Shown here piece by piece: positions 1 to 8,902 of a DNA stretch of 64,000 nucleotides (position 1 is the first letter of the stretch; every line of letters begins with the position of its first letter). The notes beneath the pieces are model-generated. The model had not been told where the DNA came from, made no database searches, and saw only the letters and a list, made by a program, of their open reading frames with translations. The DNA comes from CAVUCH01 sp963697705. Its GTDB lineage: Bacteria > Acidobacteriota > Vicinamibacteria > Vicinamibacterales > JAENWD01. The position numbers and the translations under genes are program-made. The stretch covers positions 1,612,001 to 1,676,000 of the forward strand of contig CAVOPA010000017.1 of NCBI GenBank assembly GCA_963697705.1, in the 5' to 3' direction.

Positions 1-1938
1 GCCGCCGATTCCGAACCCGTGTTCGATCCGCTCGGACGATACCTCTACTTCCTCTCGAACCGCGACTTCCGCCTCACGTTCAGCGGTTTCGAGTTCAACT
101 ACGTCTACACGGATCCGACAAGGGTCTACGTCGGCGTGCTGTCGAAGACCGGCCCTGCGCTGTTCCTGCCGCAGAGCGACGAGGAGGCGCCGCGGAGCGA
201 CGAGATACTGCGCCCGCCTGCGCCGCCGGGAGGGGCGCAGCCGATCGTACCGAGACCGCCGCCAGAGTCGAGCAAGCCGGACGCGCCGAAGCCGCAGAAG
301 CCGGAGGACGCGAAGCGCGAGACAGCGCCGGCTGCTGCCGCGCAGGAGGCCCGACCCGCGGCGTCACCGAACGCTCCTGACGTGCACCCGCCGGCGCCGG
401 TCACCGTGCGGATCGACGCGGACGGTTTCGAACGCCGGGTGCGTGCGATCCCTGGTCCGCCGGCCGACATCCGCAGCCTGCAGGTGACCGAGCGGGCGGT
501 GCTGTACCTGATCGGCCAGGGCCCGCGAACGCGCCTGGCGATGTACGACATCGACGACAAGAAGGAAAGCACCGTCCTCACGGGCATCAGCGGCTACGAG
601 CTGTCGCGCGACGGCAAGAAGGTGCTGTTCAGCACGAACAGCGACTACGGGATCGGAGACGTAAAGGCCGACCAGAAGACGACCGAGGGGCTGCTGGCGC
701 TCGATCGGTTGACCGTGCGCGTCGATCCGCGCGCCGAGTGGAAGCAGGAGTACACAGACGCCTGGCGCATCCTGCGCGACTGGTTCTACGACCCGAATCT
801 CGGCGGCGTGGACTGGAACGAGGTGCGCGATCGCTACGCGGAACTGCTCCCGTCGGTGGCCGCTCGTGCGGACCTCGACTACGTGTTCGGCGAGGTGGCC
901 GGCGAACTCGGGGCCGGACACGTCTACGTTCAGCCGCCCGCGGGCAACAGAGTGCCGCGGGTGGAAGGCGGGCTGCTCGGAGCCGACATCCGGCCCGATG
1001 CGTCTGGCGCGTTCCGCATCGAGAAGATCTACCCGGGGGAGAACTGGCACGAGAACTTCCGATCCCCGCTGACCGAGCCCGGCGTTCGCGTGAACGAAGG
1101 GGATTACATCCTCGCCGTCGATGGCGTACCGACCAAGGGCGTGGACAACTTCTACCGGCTGCTCGAAGCGAAGGGCGCAGGCGCCGTCACGCTGCTCGTC
1201 AACAACAGCCCGGCCGCGACCGGCGCGCGCACCGAACGCGTGCGGCCCATCACGAGCGAGCAGGGGCTCCGCTACCTCGATTGGGTGGAAAGCCGGCGAC
1301 GGATCGTCGACAAGGCGTCAAACGGGCGGATCGGGTACATCCACCTGCCGAACACCGGTGAAGAAGGCAATCGCGAGCTGTTCAAGAGCTTCTACCCGCA
1401 GGCCGCGAAGGAAGCGCTCATCATCGATGTGCGGTACAACGGCGGCGGGTTCATCCCCGACCGCATGATCGAGCTCGTCTCGCGTCCCGTGCTCAACTAC
1501 TGGGCGCGCCGCGGCGTGGAGCCCACATCGACGCCCGCCTATGCGAACAGCGGACCGAAGGTGTGCCTGATCAACGGCCAGTCATCGTCGGGCGGCGACG
1601 CGTTCCCGTACTACTTCAAGAAGCTCGGGCTCGGACCGCTCATCGGCACGCGGACCTGGGGCGGGCTGATCGGGCTCTCCGGCAATCCGCCGCTGCTCGA
1701 CGGCGGCACGATCACCGCGCCGACGTTCCGGTTCCTCGGCACGGGAGGCGAGTGGGAGGTGGAGGGGGTGGGCGTCGCGCCCGACATCGAGGTGATCGAT
1801 GCGCCGCATCTCGTGGCGCAGGGGCACGACCCCAGCCTTGAACGCGGCATCGCGGAGCTGCTGAAGCAGCTCGCCGACCACCCGCGTAAGCCGGTGGTCG
1901 CACCGTCGGCGCCACGCACGAAGGGTTCAAGCCGGTAG
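1..1938 (+). CDS. Tricorn-like S41 family protease, C-terminal part (5' truncated by window)
   Basis: The reading frame is open from base 1, so the gene begins upstream; the GTG at 19 is only the first in-frame start inside the window. The visible 645 residues run from the end of a beta-propeller through a Pro/Ala-rich spacer (about bases 190-400), a helical C1-type region, a PDZ domain (about 970-1230) and an S41 serine protease core (about 1250-1830). The core has NGQSSSGGDAFP around the nucleophilic serine and then GTRTWGGLIG, as in tricorn and tricorn-like peptidases. Family knowledge: these enzymes degrade short peptides released by larger proteases, and bacterial forms are often exported; the signal peptide would lie outside the window. 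The family call is firm, the substrate is unknown. It ends about 165 bases before the acyl-CoA ligase, with no sign of co-transcription. Confidence 0.9.
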   Translation, partial: AADSEPVFDPLGRYLYFLSNRDFRLTFSGFEFNYVYTDPTRVYVGVLSKTGPALFLPQSDEEAPRSDEILRPPAPPGGAQPIVPRPPPESSKPDAPKPQKPEDAKRETAPAAAAQEARPAASPNAPDVHPPAPVTVRIDADGFERRVRAIPGPPADIRSLQVTERAVLYLIGQGPRTRLAMYDIDDKKESTVLTGISGYELSRDGKKVLFSTNSDYGIGDVKADQKTTEGLLALDRLTVRVDPRAEWKQEYTDAWRILRDWFYDPNLGGVDWNEVRDRYAELLPSVAARADLDYVFGEVAGELGAGHVYVQPPAGNRVPRVEGGLLGADIRPDASGAFRIEKIYPGENWHENFRSPLTEPGVRVNEGDYILAVDGVPTKGVDNFYRLLEAKGAGAVTLLVNNSPAATGARTERVRPITSEQGLRYLDWVESRRRIVDKASNGRIGYIHLPNTGEEGNRELFKSFYPQAAKEALIIDVRYNGGGFIPDRMIELVSRPVLNYWARRGVEPTSTPAYANSGPKVCLINGQSSSGGDAFPYYFKKLGLGPLIGTRTWGGLIGLSGNPPLLDGGTITAPTFRFLGTGGEWEVEGVGVAPDIEVIDAPHLVAQGHDPSLERGIAELLKQLADHPRKPVVAPSAPRTKGSSR

Positions 1939-2102
1939 CCTGGGCTATTGCCCGGTCACGCAGGTCAGTCTGACGGGGATAACGGTAGGGTACCGGGAAC
2001 TGAAGTCGGCACTTCTGGGAAATGGTGGGCCGGAGCGGCGATTCACGTTGACCCAAGGGGCCGTGCTGGTGTCTGCTGTCCGCGGCCATGCAGGGACTGA
2101 TG

Positions 2103-3722
2103 ATGAACGTGCCGCTGTCGATCCCCGCGCTCCTGCGGCGCACGGCATCGCTCTTTGCTCACAAGTCAATCGTCAGCCGGTGCATTGACCGCAGCGTCAC
2201 CCGGTCGACCTACGGCGAGTGCCTCGCGAACGCCCGGCGCCTGGCGGCCGCGATGCGGGCGCTCGGCGTGCGACCGGGCGATCGCGTCGCGACGTTCTGC
2301 TGGAACCACGCCGAGCACCTGCAGGCGTACTACGGCATCACTGCCTCGGGCGCCGTCCTCCACACCCTGAACATTCGCCTGCACCCGGAGGAGCTCGGCT
2401 ACATCATCAACCACGCCGACGACGCCGTCGTGATCGTGGACAAGGTGCTCTGGCCGGCGTTCGAAGTCGTGCGGCCGCGCATCGGCGATCGCCGCATCGT
2501 CGTCGTCAGCGACGATGCCGACGTGCCCCCGGGTACGCTGCACTTCGGGCAGCTGTTGTCGTGGCAGGAAGACGGCGCCGCCTTCGACGATATCGACGAG
2601 CAGGCTGCCGCGGTCATGTGCTACACGTCGGGCACGACGGGGCGATCGAAGGGCGTGCTCTACTCGCATCGCGCCCTGGTGCTGCACTCGCTCGCTTCGG
2701 CGCTACCGGACGTGATGGGGCTCGGCGAGTCGGACCGCGTCCTCGCCGTCGTCCCGATGTTCCACGCAAACGCCTGGGGCCTTCCGTTCACGTGCGCGCT
2801 GATCGGTGCGACGCAGGTGCTGCCGGGTGCCTGCCTGGATCCGGCGAGCATCGTCGCGCTGCTCGAGTCCGAGCGGGTGACGCACACCTTCGGCGTGCCG
2901 ACGATCTGCCACGCCCTGCTCGCGTATCTCGACCAGCACCCGGGCCGCGACCTGTCGGCCCTGCGTTCGATGCTGGTCGGCGGCGCGGCCATCCCTGAGG
3001 CGACCGTGCGCGCGTTCGACACGCGGCACGGCGTCCGCATCGTCCACGCGTGGGGGATGACGGAGACGGCCCCGCTCGGCTCGGTGAGCCACGTGCCCAG
3101 CGAGTTGGGCGATAGCGCTCCCGACACGCAGTACGCGTGGCGCGCGCGGCAAGGGCGGCCGGCGCCGCTCGTGGAGATCCGCGGCCGCGGCGAGGATGGC
3201 GCGCTCATCCCGTGGGACGATCACACGATGGGCGAGCTGGAAGTGCGCGGGCCGTGGGTCGCGGGCGCCTACTATCCCGGCAACGAAGCGCCGGATCGCT
3301 GGACCCATGACGGATGGTTCCGCACCGGCGACATCGTGACAATCGGCGCGACAGGCTGTCTCACGATCCAGGATCGCGCGAAGGATCTGGTGAAGTCCGG
3401 CGGCGAGTGGATCAGCACCGTCGCGCTCGAGTCCGCGCTCATCGAGCACCCCGGGGTGAGCGAAGCGGTGGTCGTGGCAGTGCCGCATTCCCGCTGGGGC
3501 GAGAGGCCCCTGGCCGTCGTCGTCCCGCGGCCGGGATGCGCGCCGACCATCGAAGACCTGCGTGCCCACCTTGCGCCCAAGGTCGCGAAGTGGTGGCTTC
3601 CCGACGCGGTGGTGCACGTCGAGTGCCTGCCGAAAACGGGCGCGGGCAAGTACCAGAAGAACGTCGTGCGCGCCACCTACAAGGACCACTTCGCCGAGGT
3701 GATCGACCCCGCGCCGCGGTGA
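2103..3722 (+). CDS. Long-chain fatty-acid/acyl-CoA ligase (AMP-forming)
   Basis: A 539-residue member of the ANL adenylating family, which activates a carboxylic acid with ATP and loads it onto CoA. The P-loop-like AMP motif YTSGTTGRSKG is near residue 175, HAWGMTET is the A5 motif, GWFRTGDI and the hinge DRAKDLVKSGGEWIS follow, and the C-terminal KTGAGKYQKN carries the catalytic lysine. Length is normal for medium/long-chain ligases (about 540). Three in-frame ATGs lie at 2088, 2100 and 2103; I chose 2103 because AGGGA at 2091-2095 sits at ribosome-binding distance, but 2088 remains possible. The acyl substrate cannot be read from sequence. Its last 60 or so codons plus 3' flank are duplicated, in decayed form, at 5066-5281. 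Confidence 0.9.
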   Translation: MNVPLSIPALLRRTASLFAHKSIVSRCIDRSVTRSTYGECLANARRLAAAMRALGVRPGDRVATFCWNHAEHLQAYYGITASGAVLHTLNIRLHPEELGYIINHADDAVVIVDKVLWPAFEVVRPRIGDRRIVVVSDDADVPPGTLHFGQLLSWQEDGAAFDDIDEQAAAVMCYTSGTTGRSKGVLYSHRALVLHSLASALPDVMGLGESDRVLAVVPMFHANAWGLPFTCALIGATQVLPGACLDPASIVALLESERVTHTFGVPTICHALLAYLDQHPGRDLSALRSMLVGGAAIPEATVRAFDTRHGVRIVHAWGMTETAPLGSVSHVPSELGDSAPDTQYAWRARQGRPAPLVEIRGRGEDGALIPWDDHTMGELEVRGPWVAGAYYPGNEAPDRWTHDGWFRTGDIVTIGATGCLTIQDRAKDLVKSGGEWISTVALESALIEHPGVSEAVVVAVPHSRWGERPLAVVVPRPGCAPTIEDLRAHLAPKVAKWWLPDAVVHVECLPKTGAGKYQKNVVRATYKDHFAEVIDPAPR

Positions 3723-4132
3723 CGACCTGGCGCTCGTTCCGGTTGAAGCCCGCCGGTACAGCTCGTGCTGGGCGGCGATCCACTCACACCGTACCGACGT
3801 CGACGCCCTCGATGCCTTGGGCACTCCGGCCAAGCAGCAGAATCTCAGGCGAGGCTCGCGCAGCGCTGCCGCGTTGATCGAAAAACGCGCGACGTGAGCT
3901 CGAGCTCGACTGTATTGCTTCTGTGATGATCCGGGCGGCTGTTCCTATTCCGGCCGGCCGACGTTCTTCATATCAGATCACCTGGTGGGCCCGCCCCTCA
4001 TTCGAGAAACGAGGAGAGGACCCCGCTCAACAGCCTATCCACGAATCGGATCAGGGCCACGAGGCAGTCGTCGCCCGTCGCCGCGACGCGAGTGTCGAAA
4101 CATGCGTGGCTGAACTGCACAAGGAGTTCGTC
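3723..4132. other. Intergenic stretch without a recognised gene
   Basis: About 410 bases between the ligase stop and the secreted-protein start. The first 30 bases match the flank of the duplicated ligase end near 5252-5281. A 19-base word at 3876-3894 recurs exactly at 6480-6498. An open frame runs in from 3923 but lacks coding character upstream of the signal peptide. A Shine-Dalgarno AAGGAG is at 4121-4126, six bases before the ATG at 4133. I see no RNA gene. Confidence 0.5.
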
Positions 4133-4954
4133 ATGAAGACCACGATCAAGCTGCTGTCTGTCGTAGCCCTCGCACTCAGTGCCCTCGGGTTCTCCACCCC
4201 GGCCGCGCTAGCCGCTCCGCCACCGAACGACACATACCCCAATGCCACACCGGTCGCGACCGGATTCAACGAGGTGCTCGACACCGCACAGGCGACCACA
4301 GACAGCGATGACGCTCAACTGAACCTGTCATGCGGCGCGCCGGCAACTGACGCCAGCGTGTGGTATGTGCTCCAGGGCACTGACGAGGGAGTGGTCATCG
4401 ATGTCTCCCAGTCCAACTACTCCGCCGGCGTTCTGGTCGCCACGGGCACCCAGGGTAACCTCCAGACCGTCGCGTGCGGACCGGGCACTGTAGGCTTCTT
4501 CGCGGTCGCCGGGACGACGTACTACGTGCTAGCGATCGACGATCAGTCGGACGGGGGCGGCAACGGTGGGCTTTTGAACATCTCGTTCACGCCGGCCCCA
4601 CCGCCGACGACATTGGATATCGCCGTGAGCCGCTTCGGTACGGTGAATGGCCGCACCGGTGTTGCGACGATCTCCGGCACCTACACGTGCACCAACGGGA
4701 ATTCAATAGACTCGTTCGTAACTGCCCGCCAGACCGTCGGGCGGCGGGCTAGCGTCCTTGGGTTCGGCGGTTTCTTCGACGTCGACACCTGCGATGGGGC
4801 GCCCCACATTTGGTCGGCTGACGTGTTCCCAGACTACGGCAAGTTCGCCGGGGGCAAGACGATCGCGGTAACGTTTGCGTTCGCGTGCGGCCCATTCGAG
4901 TGCGCCGATGGATTCGTCGAGCAGACGGTTCTGCTACGCGGTCGTAAGTTTTAG
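4133..4954 (+). CDS. Secreted protein of unknown function
   Basis: A 273-residue protein with a clear Sec signal peptide: KTTIKLL, then a hydrophobic stretch, then a probable cleavage after ALAA near residue 28. AAGGAG at 4121-4126, six bases upstream, fixes the start; the frame is open back to 3923 but that extension is not credible. The mature part has two regions. Residues about 30-155 begin PPPNDTYPNA and contain SVWYVL, resembling bacterial pre-peptidase or PPC-like surface domains. Residues about 165-273 begin FGTVNGRTGVATISGTYTC and carry paired cysteines. Acidic and glycine residues are common, as in exported proteins. It lies between an intact and a decayed copy of the ligase 3' end, so it may have arrived with that duplication. 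No function is assigned. Confidence 0.8.
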   Translation: MKTTIKLLSVVALALSALGFSTPAALAAPPPNDTYPNATPVATGFNEVLDTAQATTDSDDAQLNLSCGAPATDASVWYVLQGTDEGVVIDVSQSNYSAGVLVATGTQGNLQTVACGPGTVGFFAVAGTTYYVLAIDDQSDGGGNGGLLNISFTPAPPPTTLDIAVSRFGTVNGRTGVATISGTYTCTNGNSIDSFVTARQTVGRRASVLGFGGFFDVDTCDGAPHIWSADVFPDYGKFAGGKTIAVTFAFACGPFECADGFVEQTVLLRGRKF

Positions 4955-5065
4955 GTTGCGTGATGGGTTTTGGGAGGCCCAAGAGTTCTCGTCCCGTGAC
5001 CCGCGGAGCCAAATCCAATGCGCGCTATAGGCGCCGAGCGGGCGGCGTGGCCTGGGAGGTGCCTG

Positions 5066-5281
5066 TGCGCGCCGACCATCGAAGACCTGCGTGCCCACCT
5101 TGCGCCCAAGGTCGCGAAGTGGTGGCTTCCCGACGCGGCGGTGCACGTCGAGTAGCTGCCGAAGACAGGCGCGGGCAAGTATCAGAAGAACGTTGGTGCG
5201 GGACGGCCTACAAGAACCACTTCGCCGAGGTGATCGACCCCGCGCCGCGGTGACGACTGGCGCGAGTGCCGTTTGAAGCTA
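5066..5281 (+). pseudogene. Decayed duplicate of the acyl-CoA ligase 3' end
   Basis: Bases 5066-5281 align with 3537-3752, the last codons and immediate 3' flank of the ligase. Long blocks are identical, including the stretch encoding APTIEDLRAHLAPKVAKWWL and the terminal EVIDPAP. The copy is dead: the codon matching TGC (Cys) is TAG at about 5153, and small indels near 5195-5210 break the frame. No upstream ligase sequence accompanies it. It is either a partial segmental duplication or the last remnant of a second, tandem ligase removed by recombination. Confidence 0.85.
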
Positions 5282-5300
5282 CTGGGGTGCAGCGGGTGCC

Positions 5301-5431
5301 CTAATCCGGTGCTCGCTTGTGTTGTCACCGCATCAGTCACGTGGGGCAGGGCTTCAGCCCTGCAAATCGCGGCTCGCAAGCAGGCCTGAAGGCCTGCCCC
5401 ACATGACTACACAAGTGAATCGCGGGTTTAG
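5301..5431. repeat. Palindromic repeat element, type 2, copy A
   Basis: A 131-base element. One end reads CTAATCCGGTGCTCGCTTGT and the other, on the opposite strand, CTAAACCCGCGATTCACTTG. Inside are two neighbouring hairpins, GGCAGGGCTTCAGCCCTGC and GCAGGCCTGAAGGCCTGCC. The same element occurs inverted at 8901-9029. Both ends share the word CACTTGTGT/CGCTTGTGT with the type 1 elements. There is no coding capacity, so it must be moved, if at all, by a protein encoded elsewhere. Confidence 0.85.
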
Positions 5432-5487
5432 CGGGCCTCTAGCGGCACGGCCCGCTGCACGAAACTCCCGCCCGGGCGGCGAACCGC

Positions 5488-5991
5488 TTACACGTACCGA
5501 CGTCGCGCGGACGCCGATATCGATGGCGCAGCGGCGAGCAGTTGGACAGGGTCGGCCGATCGGGGATCCGTTCGCAGACTCCGGCGGCCCGATCGCACGA
5601 TCCGGACGGTCGCGTGCACGAACACGTGGAGTTCCGGATCGAGCCGCTCGATCGCCTCATCGACTGCCATCCAGCGCCGATTGCGATGCGCGGCCTCGCG
5701 CCAGGAACGGAGCACGGTCGTGACGCGCATGACGAATACATCCACCTCGTAACGCCGTGCCTGCTTCGAGTAGTGGTAGTGACCGATTGGCTGACGCGTG
5801 AGCTGGCCGACGAGTCCGGCTTCTTCCTCGGTCTCACGCAACGCCGCGTCCCACGACTCCTCGCCTTCGTCGAGCGACCCTTTGGGCACGATCCAACCCT
5901 TGCCGCTGGACGTCTTCACCAGGGCAATCTCGAGGATGTCACGCTGCACTCGATATGGAATCACCGCCGCTTGCTTGCGTGGCCTTCTCAT
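5488..5991 (-). CDS. NUDIX hydrolase
   Basis: A 167-residue protein with a full NUDIX box, GSLDEGEESWDAALRETEEE followed by AGLVG (residues about 39-63; consensus GX5EX7REUXEEXGU). NUDIX enzymes cleave nucleoside diphosphates linked to another group, using divalent metal held by the box glutamates. The start MRRPRKQAAVIPYRV is typical of the diadenosine polyphosphate/MutT-like group (GWIVPKGSL), which suggests dinucleoside polyphosphates or diphosphoinositol-like substrates, but the substrate is not determined. The C-terminal 30 residues run into low-information sequence near the repeat at 5301-5431. No operon partner is visible. Confidence 0.88.
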   Translation of the reverse strand: MRRPRKQAAVIPYRVQRDILEIALVKTSSGKGWIVPKGSLDEGEESWDAALRETEEEAGLVGQLTRQPIGHYHYSKQARRYEVDVFVMRVTTVLRSWREAAHRNRRWMAVDEAIERLDPELHVFVHATVRIVRSGRRSLRTDPRSADPVQLLAAAPSISASARRRYV

Positions 5992-6882
5992 TCAGGTCCT
6001 TTCGACGCCGGTGCAGCGGAGCGTCCCCAGGATAGGGGGCCGCCGTGACGTTTCCGTGACGGAGAGCTCGTGCAGATCGAACGTTTCCTCCCGACCGAGC
6101 TCGGCTGCACTCTCACGTGGCCGATCCTCACCCGCGTCGCCCCGCTCGTGCCGCTGCCGCGTCGCCGGGCCATAACGCGCCGGCGATGACGCCGCGAGTC
6201 GTCGCCATGAACAGGCCAATTGCTTTACACATCAGGTGTCGGGCCTGCGGACCGCGAGACACCATGAATCACAACGCGATCGTGAATACTGCCGGGGCAA
6301 CCCACACGAGCCCGACGGCGGCTTCGAAGGGCTGGCCCTTAGACCCGAAGGCGGCAGCCCGTTTATCGGGCGCGAGGACCCGCTGGACCATCCGAGCCGG
6401 CCAGAGGGCGTGCCTCACGCAACAGGCGGGCGCAAGGAGCAGCATCTTGCCTGTGAAGCTCGCGCAAGCCTGGCGCGCGGATCGAAAAACGCGCGACGGG
6501 AGCCGTATCTGGTCGTGAAGCCGGGCTGGAGAGTGAGAGTAAGAAGGAAACAATATCGGCGCAGACGATGACGCTTATCCTCACGCCACGCCTGCGCCCC
6601 GCTTGCAGACTGCCGTGGCATACCCACGCGCATTGAGGGACAGCTTGCACGCGCATCATGTCAGCCGGATGGCGTTGAGGTGTCGGCGCTGTAAACAATG
6701 ATGGATTGAGAACCCGGCGCAGCCTCCCGGCGAACTGCCGGCTCGAGTCTCATCGGACAGAGCTCGACCTCGTACCGTATGTAAATTCTATGTAACGGAC
6801 GACATCTGCCGCATCGACGTGAGGCATGATCGCCAATCGTTCCAGCCGGCCCCACGGACCGGGCGCGGAGAGGAGACGTCCG
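5992..6882. other. Gene-poor stretch, nothing recognised
   Basis: About 890 bases between the NUDIX start and a small plus-strand gene. The open frames here have random composition and no ribosome site. A minus-strand frame at 6269-6553 has a short hydrophobic end (VGLVWVAPAVFTIAL, then stop) and could be a remnant of a membrane protein, but the support is weak. No tRNA, hairpin terminator or repeat stands out apart from the 19-base word at 6480-6498 shared with 3876-3894. Confidence 0.45.
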
Positions 6883-7116
6883 ATGGCGAAAGAAGCGAAG
6901 AGAACGGCCAAAATCGAGCGCGCGCGCGCACGCGCGCAGGAGGAACTCGACGATGCACGCGCGAAGGCCGACCGCAAGATCAACAGGGCGCGAAAAACTC
7001 TGAAGCTCACGGAGCTCAAGATCGAGGCAGCGCTGCAGAAGACGATCGCAAGAATCGAGCGACGACGAAGTCGGAAGAACGAGCGCCCGACCACTGGCCA
7101 CGCGGACAGCCAGTAG
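6883..7116 (+). CDS. Small highly charged helical protein, unknown
   Basis: A 77-residue protein starting MAKEAKRTAKIERARARAQE; GAGGAG at about 6868-6873 precedes the ATG. Nearly every residue is Lys, Arg, Glu, Asp, Ala or Leu, with an alternating pattern suited to one long amphipathic helix or coiled coil, and no hydrophobic core. Such proteins can be nucleic-acid- or membrane-associated, but nothing specific is recognisable. The frame is open 19 codons further upstream; the inner ATG is preferred because of its ribosome site. Low-complexity composition makes the call uncertain. Confidence 0.5.
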   Translation: MAKEAKRTAKIERARARAQEELDDARAKADRKINRARKTLKLTELKIEAALQKTIARIERRRSRKNERPTTGHADSQ

Positions 7117-7705
7117 GTCTGCCCCCGTGCGTGACGGGTGGTGGCAGGATCACTCGTTCGGAGAGCGGCCGGCTCAAAGGCTGTCGCGGCGCCGTCGCCG
7201 TGGCTCGGGCCGCGTGTTCGTGCAGCAACGTCCGCGCGACGAACGGCTCGATCGCGCGTTGGCGCACGGCACCGGCCACTCGCTCTTATGTCTAGGCGCC
7301 GTCTCTTCACGTTGTTCCTGAACACGGCGTCGGGCGCGTCGAGCACCTTGCGGCAGCGCTGAGTGGCCGGCACGGGCGAACATCAGCTCCACGCTGCCAT
7401 TGAGGTTTGCGCGGCACCCAGTCGTCGCTGGAGAGGCAGACCTCGTCCTCGCCGCCGTTGTGCAACACGAACACGCTACCGGTCCCGAGATGAACGTAGC
7501 GCCGGCATCCCCGCCCGCGTACGCCGAGAATCACACCAGATCGTCGCCTGCAGGTCACAGCCGAACCGAAGTTGGCACCACCAGAGGGCACTCCTACGGG
7601 GGGGCAATGTTACAGCGCCGTCTAGGGAACGACACGGGCCTGGAACATGCGCCTGCGAAAGTGGCGACACGTGCACGTCGAAACCGCACGGTCGTGGAGC
7701 GTCCC
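7117..7705. other. Intergenic stretch, nothing firm
   Basis: About 590 bases. Several 60-150 codon open frames occur on both strands but overlap each other and show no family signature. The minus-strand frame at 7307-7591 contains GTGSVFVLHNGGEDEVCLS, the only locally protein-like patch, without a convincing start. No RNA gene or repeat recognised. Confidence 0.4.
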
Positions 7706-7912
7706 ATGTCCGACACCCAGACATCCGGCGGACCGGCAATCCTGCAACGCATCGAGTGCGAATACCGCGAGATGCCCGGACTGAAACTCACGCCCGACCA
7801 GGGCGCCCGTTTGTGGGCCATCCCTCGTGGTGAGGTGCTGAACGTACTCGATCGGCTCGTGGAGCAGGGTGTACTGCGGCGGAACAGCGTCGGCAGCTAC
7901 CTTCGCGCCTAA
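7706..7912 (+). CDS. Small winged-helix-like protein
   Basis: A 68-residue protein from ATG 7706. After a polar start it reads ILQRIECEYREMPGLKLTPD, then an ARLWAIPRGEVLNVLDRLV segment and EQGVLRRNSVGSYL. This is the helix-turn-helix-strand layout of a short winged-helix domain: LTPDQGARLWAIP is helix 2, the VLNVLDRLVEQGVL part the recognition helix and first wing strand. Such stand-alone domains recur in acidobacterial genomes, probably as DNA-binding regulators; the target is unknown. Its stop TAA (7910-7912) coincides with one end of a type 1 repeat. The frame is open far upstream, but the segment before 7706 has no coding character. Confidence 0.65.
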   Translation: MSDTQTSGGPAILQRIECEYREMPGLKLTPDQGARLWAIPRGEVLNVLDRLVEQGVLRRNSVGSYLRA

Positions 7913-8182
7913 CCGCTGTACTCACCTGATTGGGTACGGTTCCGGTTCCTGGTTCTGGGTTCCAGGTTGGGTTCCTCGTTCCTCGTTCCGTTCCAGGTCC
8001 CGGGGGTTCAACGGTTCGAGGTTCGTCGCAGGCTCGATTGGAGCGATGGCGATATTACGAACCCGGCACTTGGAACCGGAACCCGTGAACAAGGAACTTG
8101 GCACGAACCCGGAACCTGGAAGCCAACCTGGAACCCAGAACCCGGAACGCGGAACCGAACTCAACACAAGTGAGTTCGGGTC
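7909..8182. repeat. GGAACC-type repeat element, type 1, copy 1
   Basis: About 274 bases. The left arm is built of GGTTCC-containing words and the right arm of GGAACC-containing words, so the two arms can pair as a long imperfect hairpin. Between them (about 8021-8078) is a non-repetitive core including CGTCGCAGGCTCGATTGGAG. The left end CTAACCGCTGTACTCAC matches an end of copy 3 (CTAATCCCTGTACTCAC); the right end, read on the other strand, is GACCCGAACTCACTTGTGTT. The left CTAA contains the stop codon of the gene at 7706-7912. Confidence 0.85.
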
Positions 8183-8295
8183 TGGCCTGCTCGCGGGCCC
8201 CGTGGTCTCCGATCGTGGGTTTTCAGGGGCGTTGCTGCTCCGACACGTTTTTTGTCACGCCTATCTTCTATATCGGCTCTGCTGGAGTGCACCAC

Positions 8296-8523
8296 ATGTC
8301 CTATACCCTTCCCCTGCAGTGCGGCTGCATCGTCTACGTCGCGTGTCATCCGCGGACCGGGGTTGCGCACAAGCGCGTGATCGAGACGCGGGGCGCGATC
8401 TGCCGCACACGCTCACATCGACGCGGCGAGAGGCTCTGGCTCTGGGAAATGCTGCCTGACCCGCGGTATACGCCGGCGCCCGAGTTCGTGCAGCACGATG
8501 ACGGACCGATGTCGGTGCCGTAG
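8296..8523 (+). CDS. Small conserved-looking protein, unknown
   Basis: A 75-residue protein from ATG 8296 starting MSYTLPLQCGCIVYVACHPR. It has an ordered pattern, Cys-rich near the start (QCGCIVYVACHP), then TGVAHKRVIETRGAICRTRS and RGERLWLWEMLPDPRY. Four cysteines and one histidine could bind metal, or the early part could form a small beta-sheet domain. It resembles short hypothetical proteins I associate with soil Acidobacteria, but I cannot name a family. It lies about 110 bases after the type 1 repeat with no partner gene. Confidence 0.55.
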   Translation: MSYTLPLQCGCIVYVACHPRTGVAHKRVIETRGAICRTRSHRRGERLWLWEMLPDPRYTPAPEFVQHDDGPMSVP

Positions 8524-8740
8524 CTGCGAGCACTGAAGCAGCTGGGCGACGCCGTGAGCTGGGCGAGCTGCTCCGCGCGGCCTTTGCCCGGCGCACCGAC
8601 CGGGCCAGTTGCTCCGTGCCAGTCATGGCTTTTTACAGCTGCGCGGGTGGGGTCGGCGCTACCGGCCTCCCGGTACCCGTAACTCACAATTAACAAGCCC
8701 GTCACGTCAGCGAAACGCTCGGCACGTATCGTCAGACGCT

Positions 8741-8902
8741 AGTGGCCTGTCCTTGTCATTTGTAGAGTGGATGTGGGAGCGCGGCGCCCGACTGGCAAGG
8801 CGGGAGGAGCGAGCATATCGGGAATATTCGAGTGACGAGCAACGCCGCCAGTCGGGATGCCCCGCCCGACAGACACTCTCGAAATGACAAAGACAGGCCA
8901 CT
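8741..8902. repeat. MITE-like inverted-repeat element, type 3
   Basis: A 162-base element with 29-base terminal inverted repeats. The left end is AGTGGCCTGTCCTTGTCATT and the right end, on the other strand, AGTGGCCTGTCTTTGTCATT; the two differ at only a few positions. Internal segments CGCCCGACTGGC and its near-complement GCCAGTCGGG extend the pairing. There is no open reading frame of note. It abuts the type 2 element at 8901-9029, sharing the CTAA at 8901, so one may have inserted at the edge of the other. Confidence 0.85.

Noticed and set aside
3876..6498. Exact 19-base word shared by 3876-3894 and 6480-6498
   Set aside because: Too short to define a repeat family; no ends or further similarity.
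6269..6553. Possible small membrane protein on the minus strand
   Set aside because: No ribosome site, low-complexity start and early stop; at most a remnant.
8741..8902. Small RNA gene
   Set aside because: Near-perfect terminal inverted repeats explain the structure better as a MITE-like element; no promoter or T-run terminator seen.
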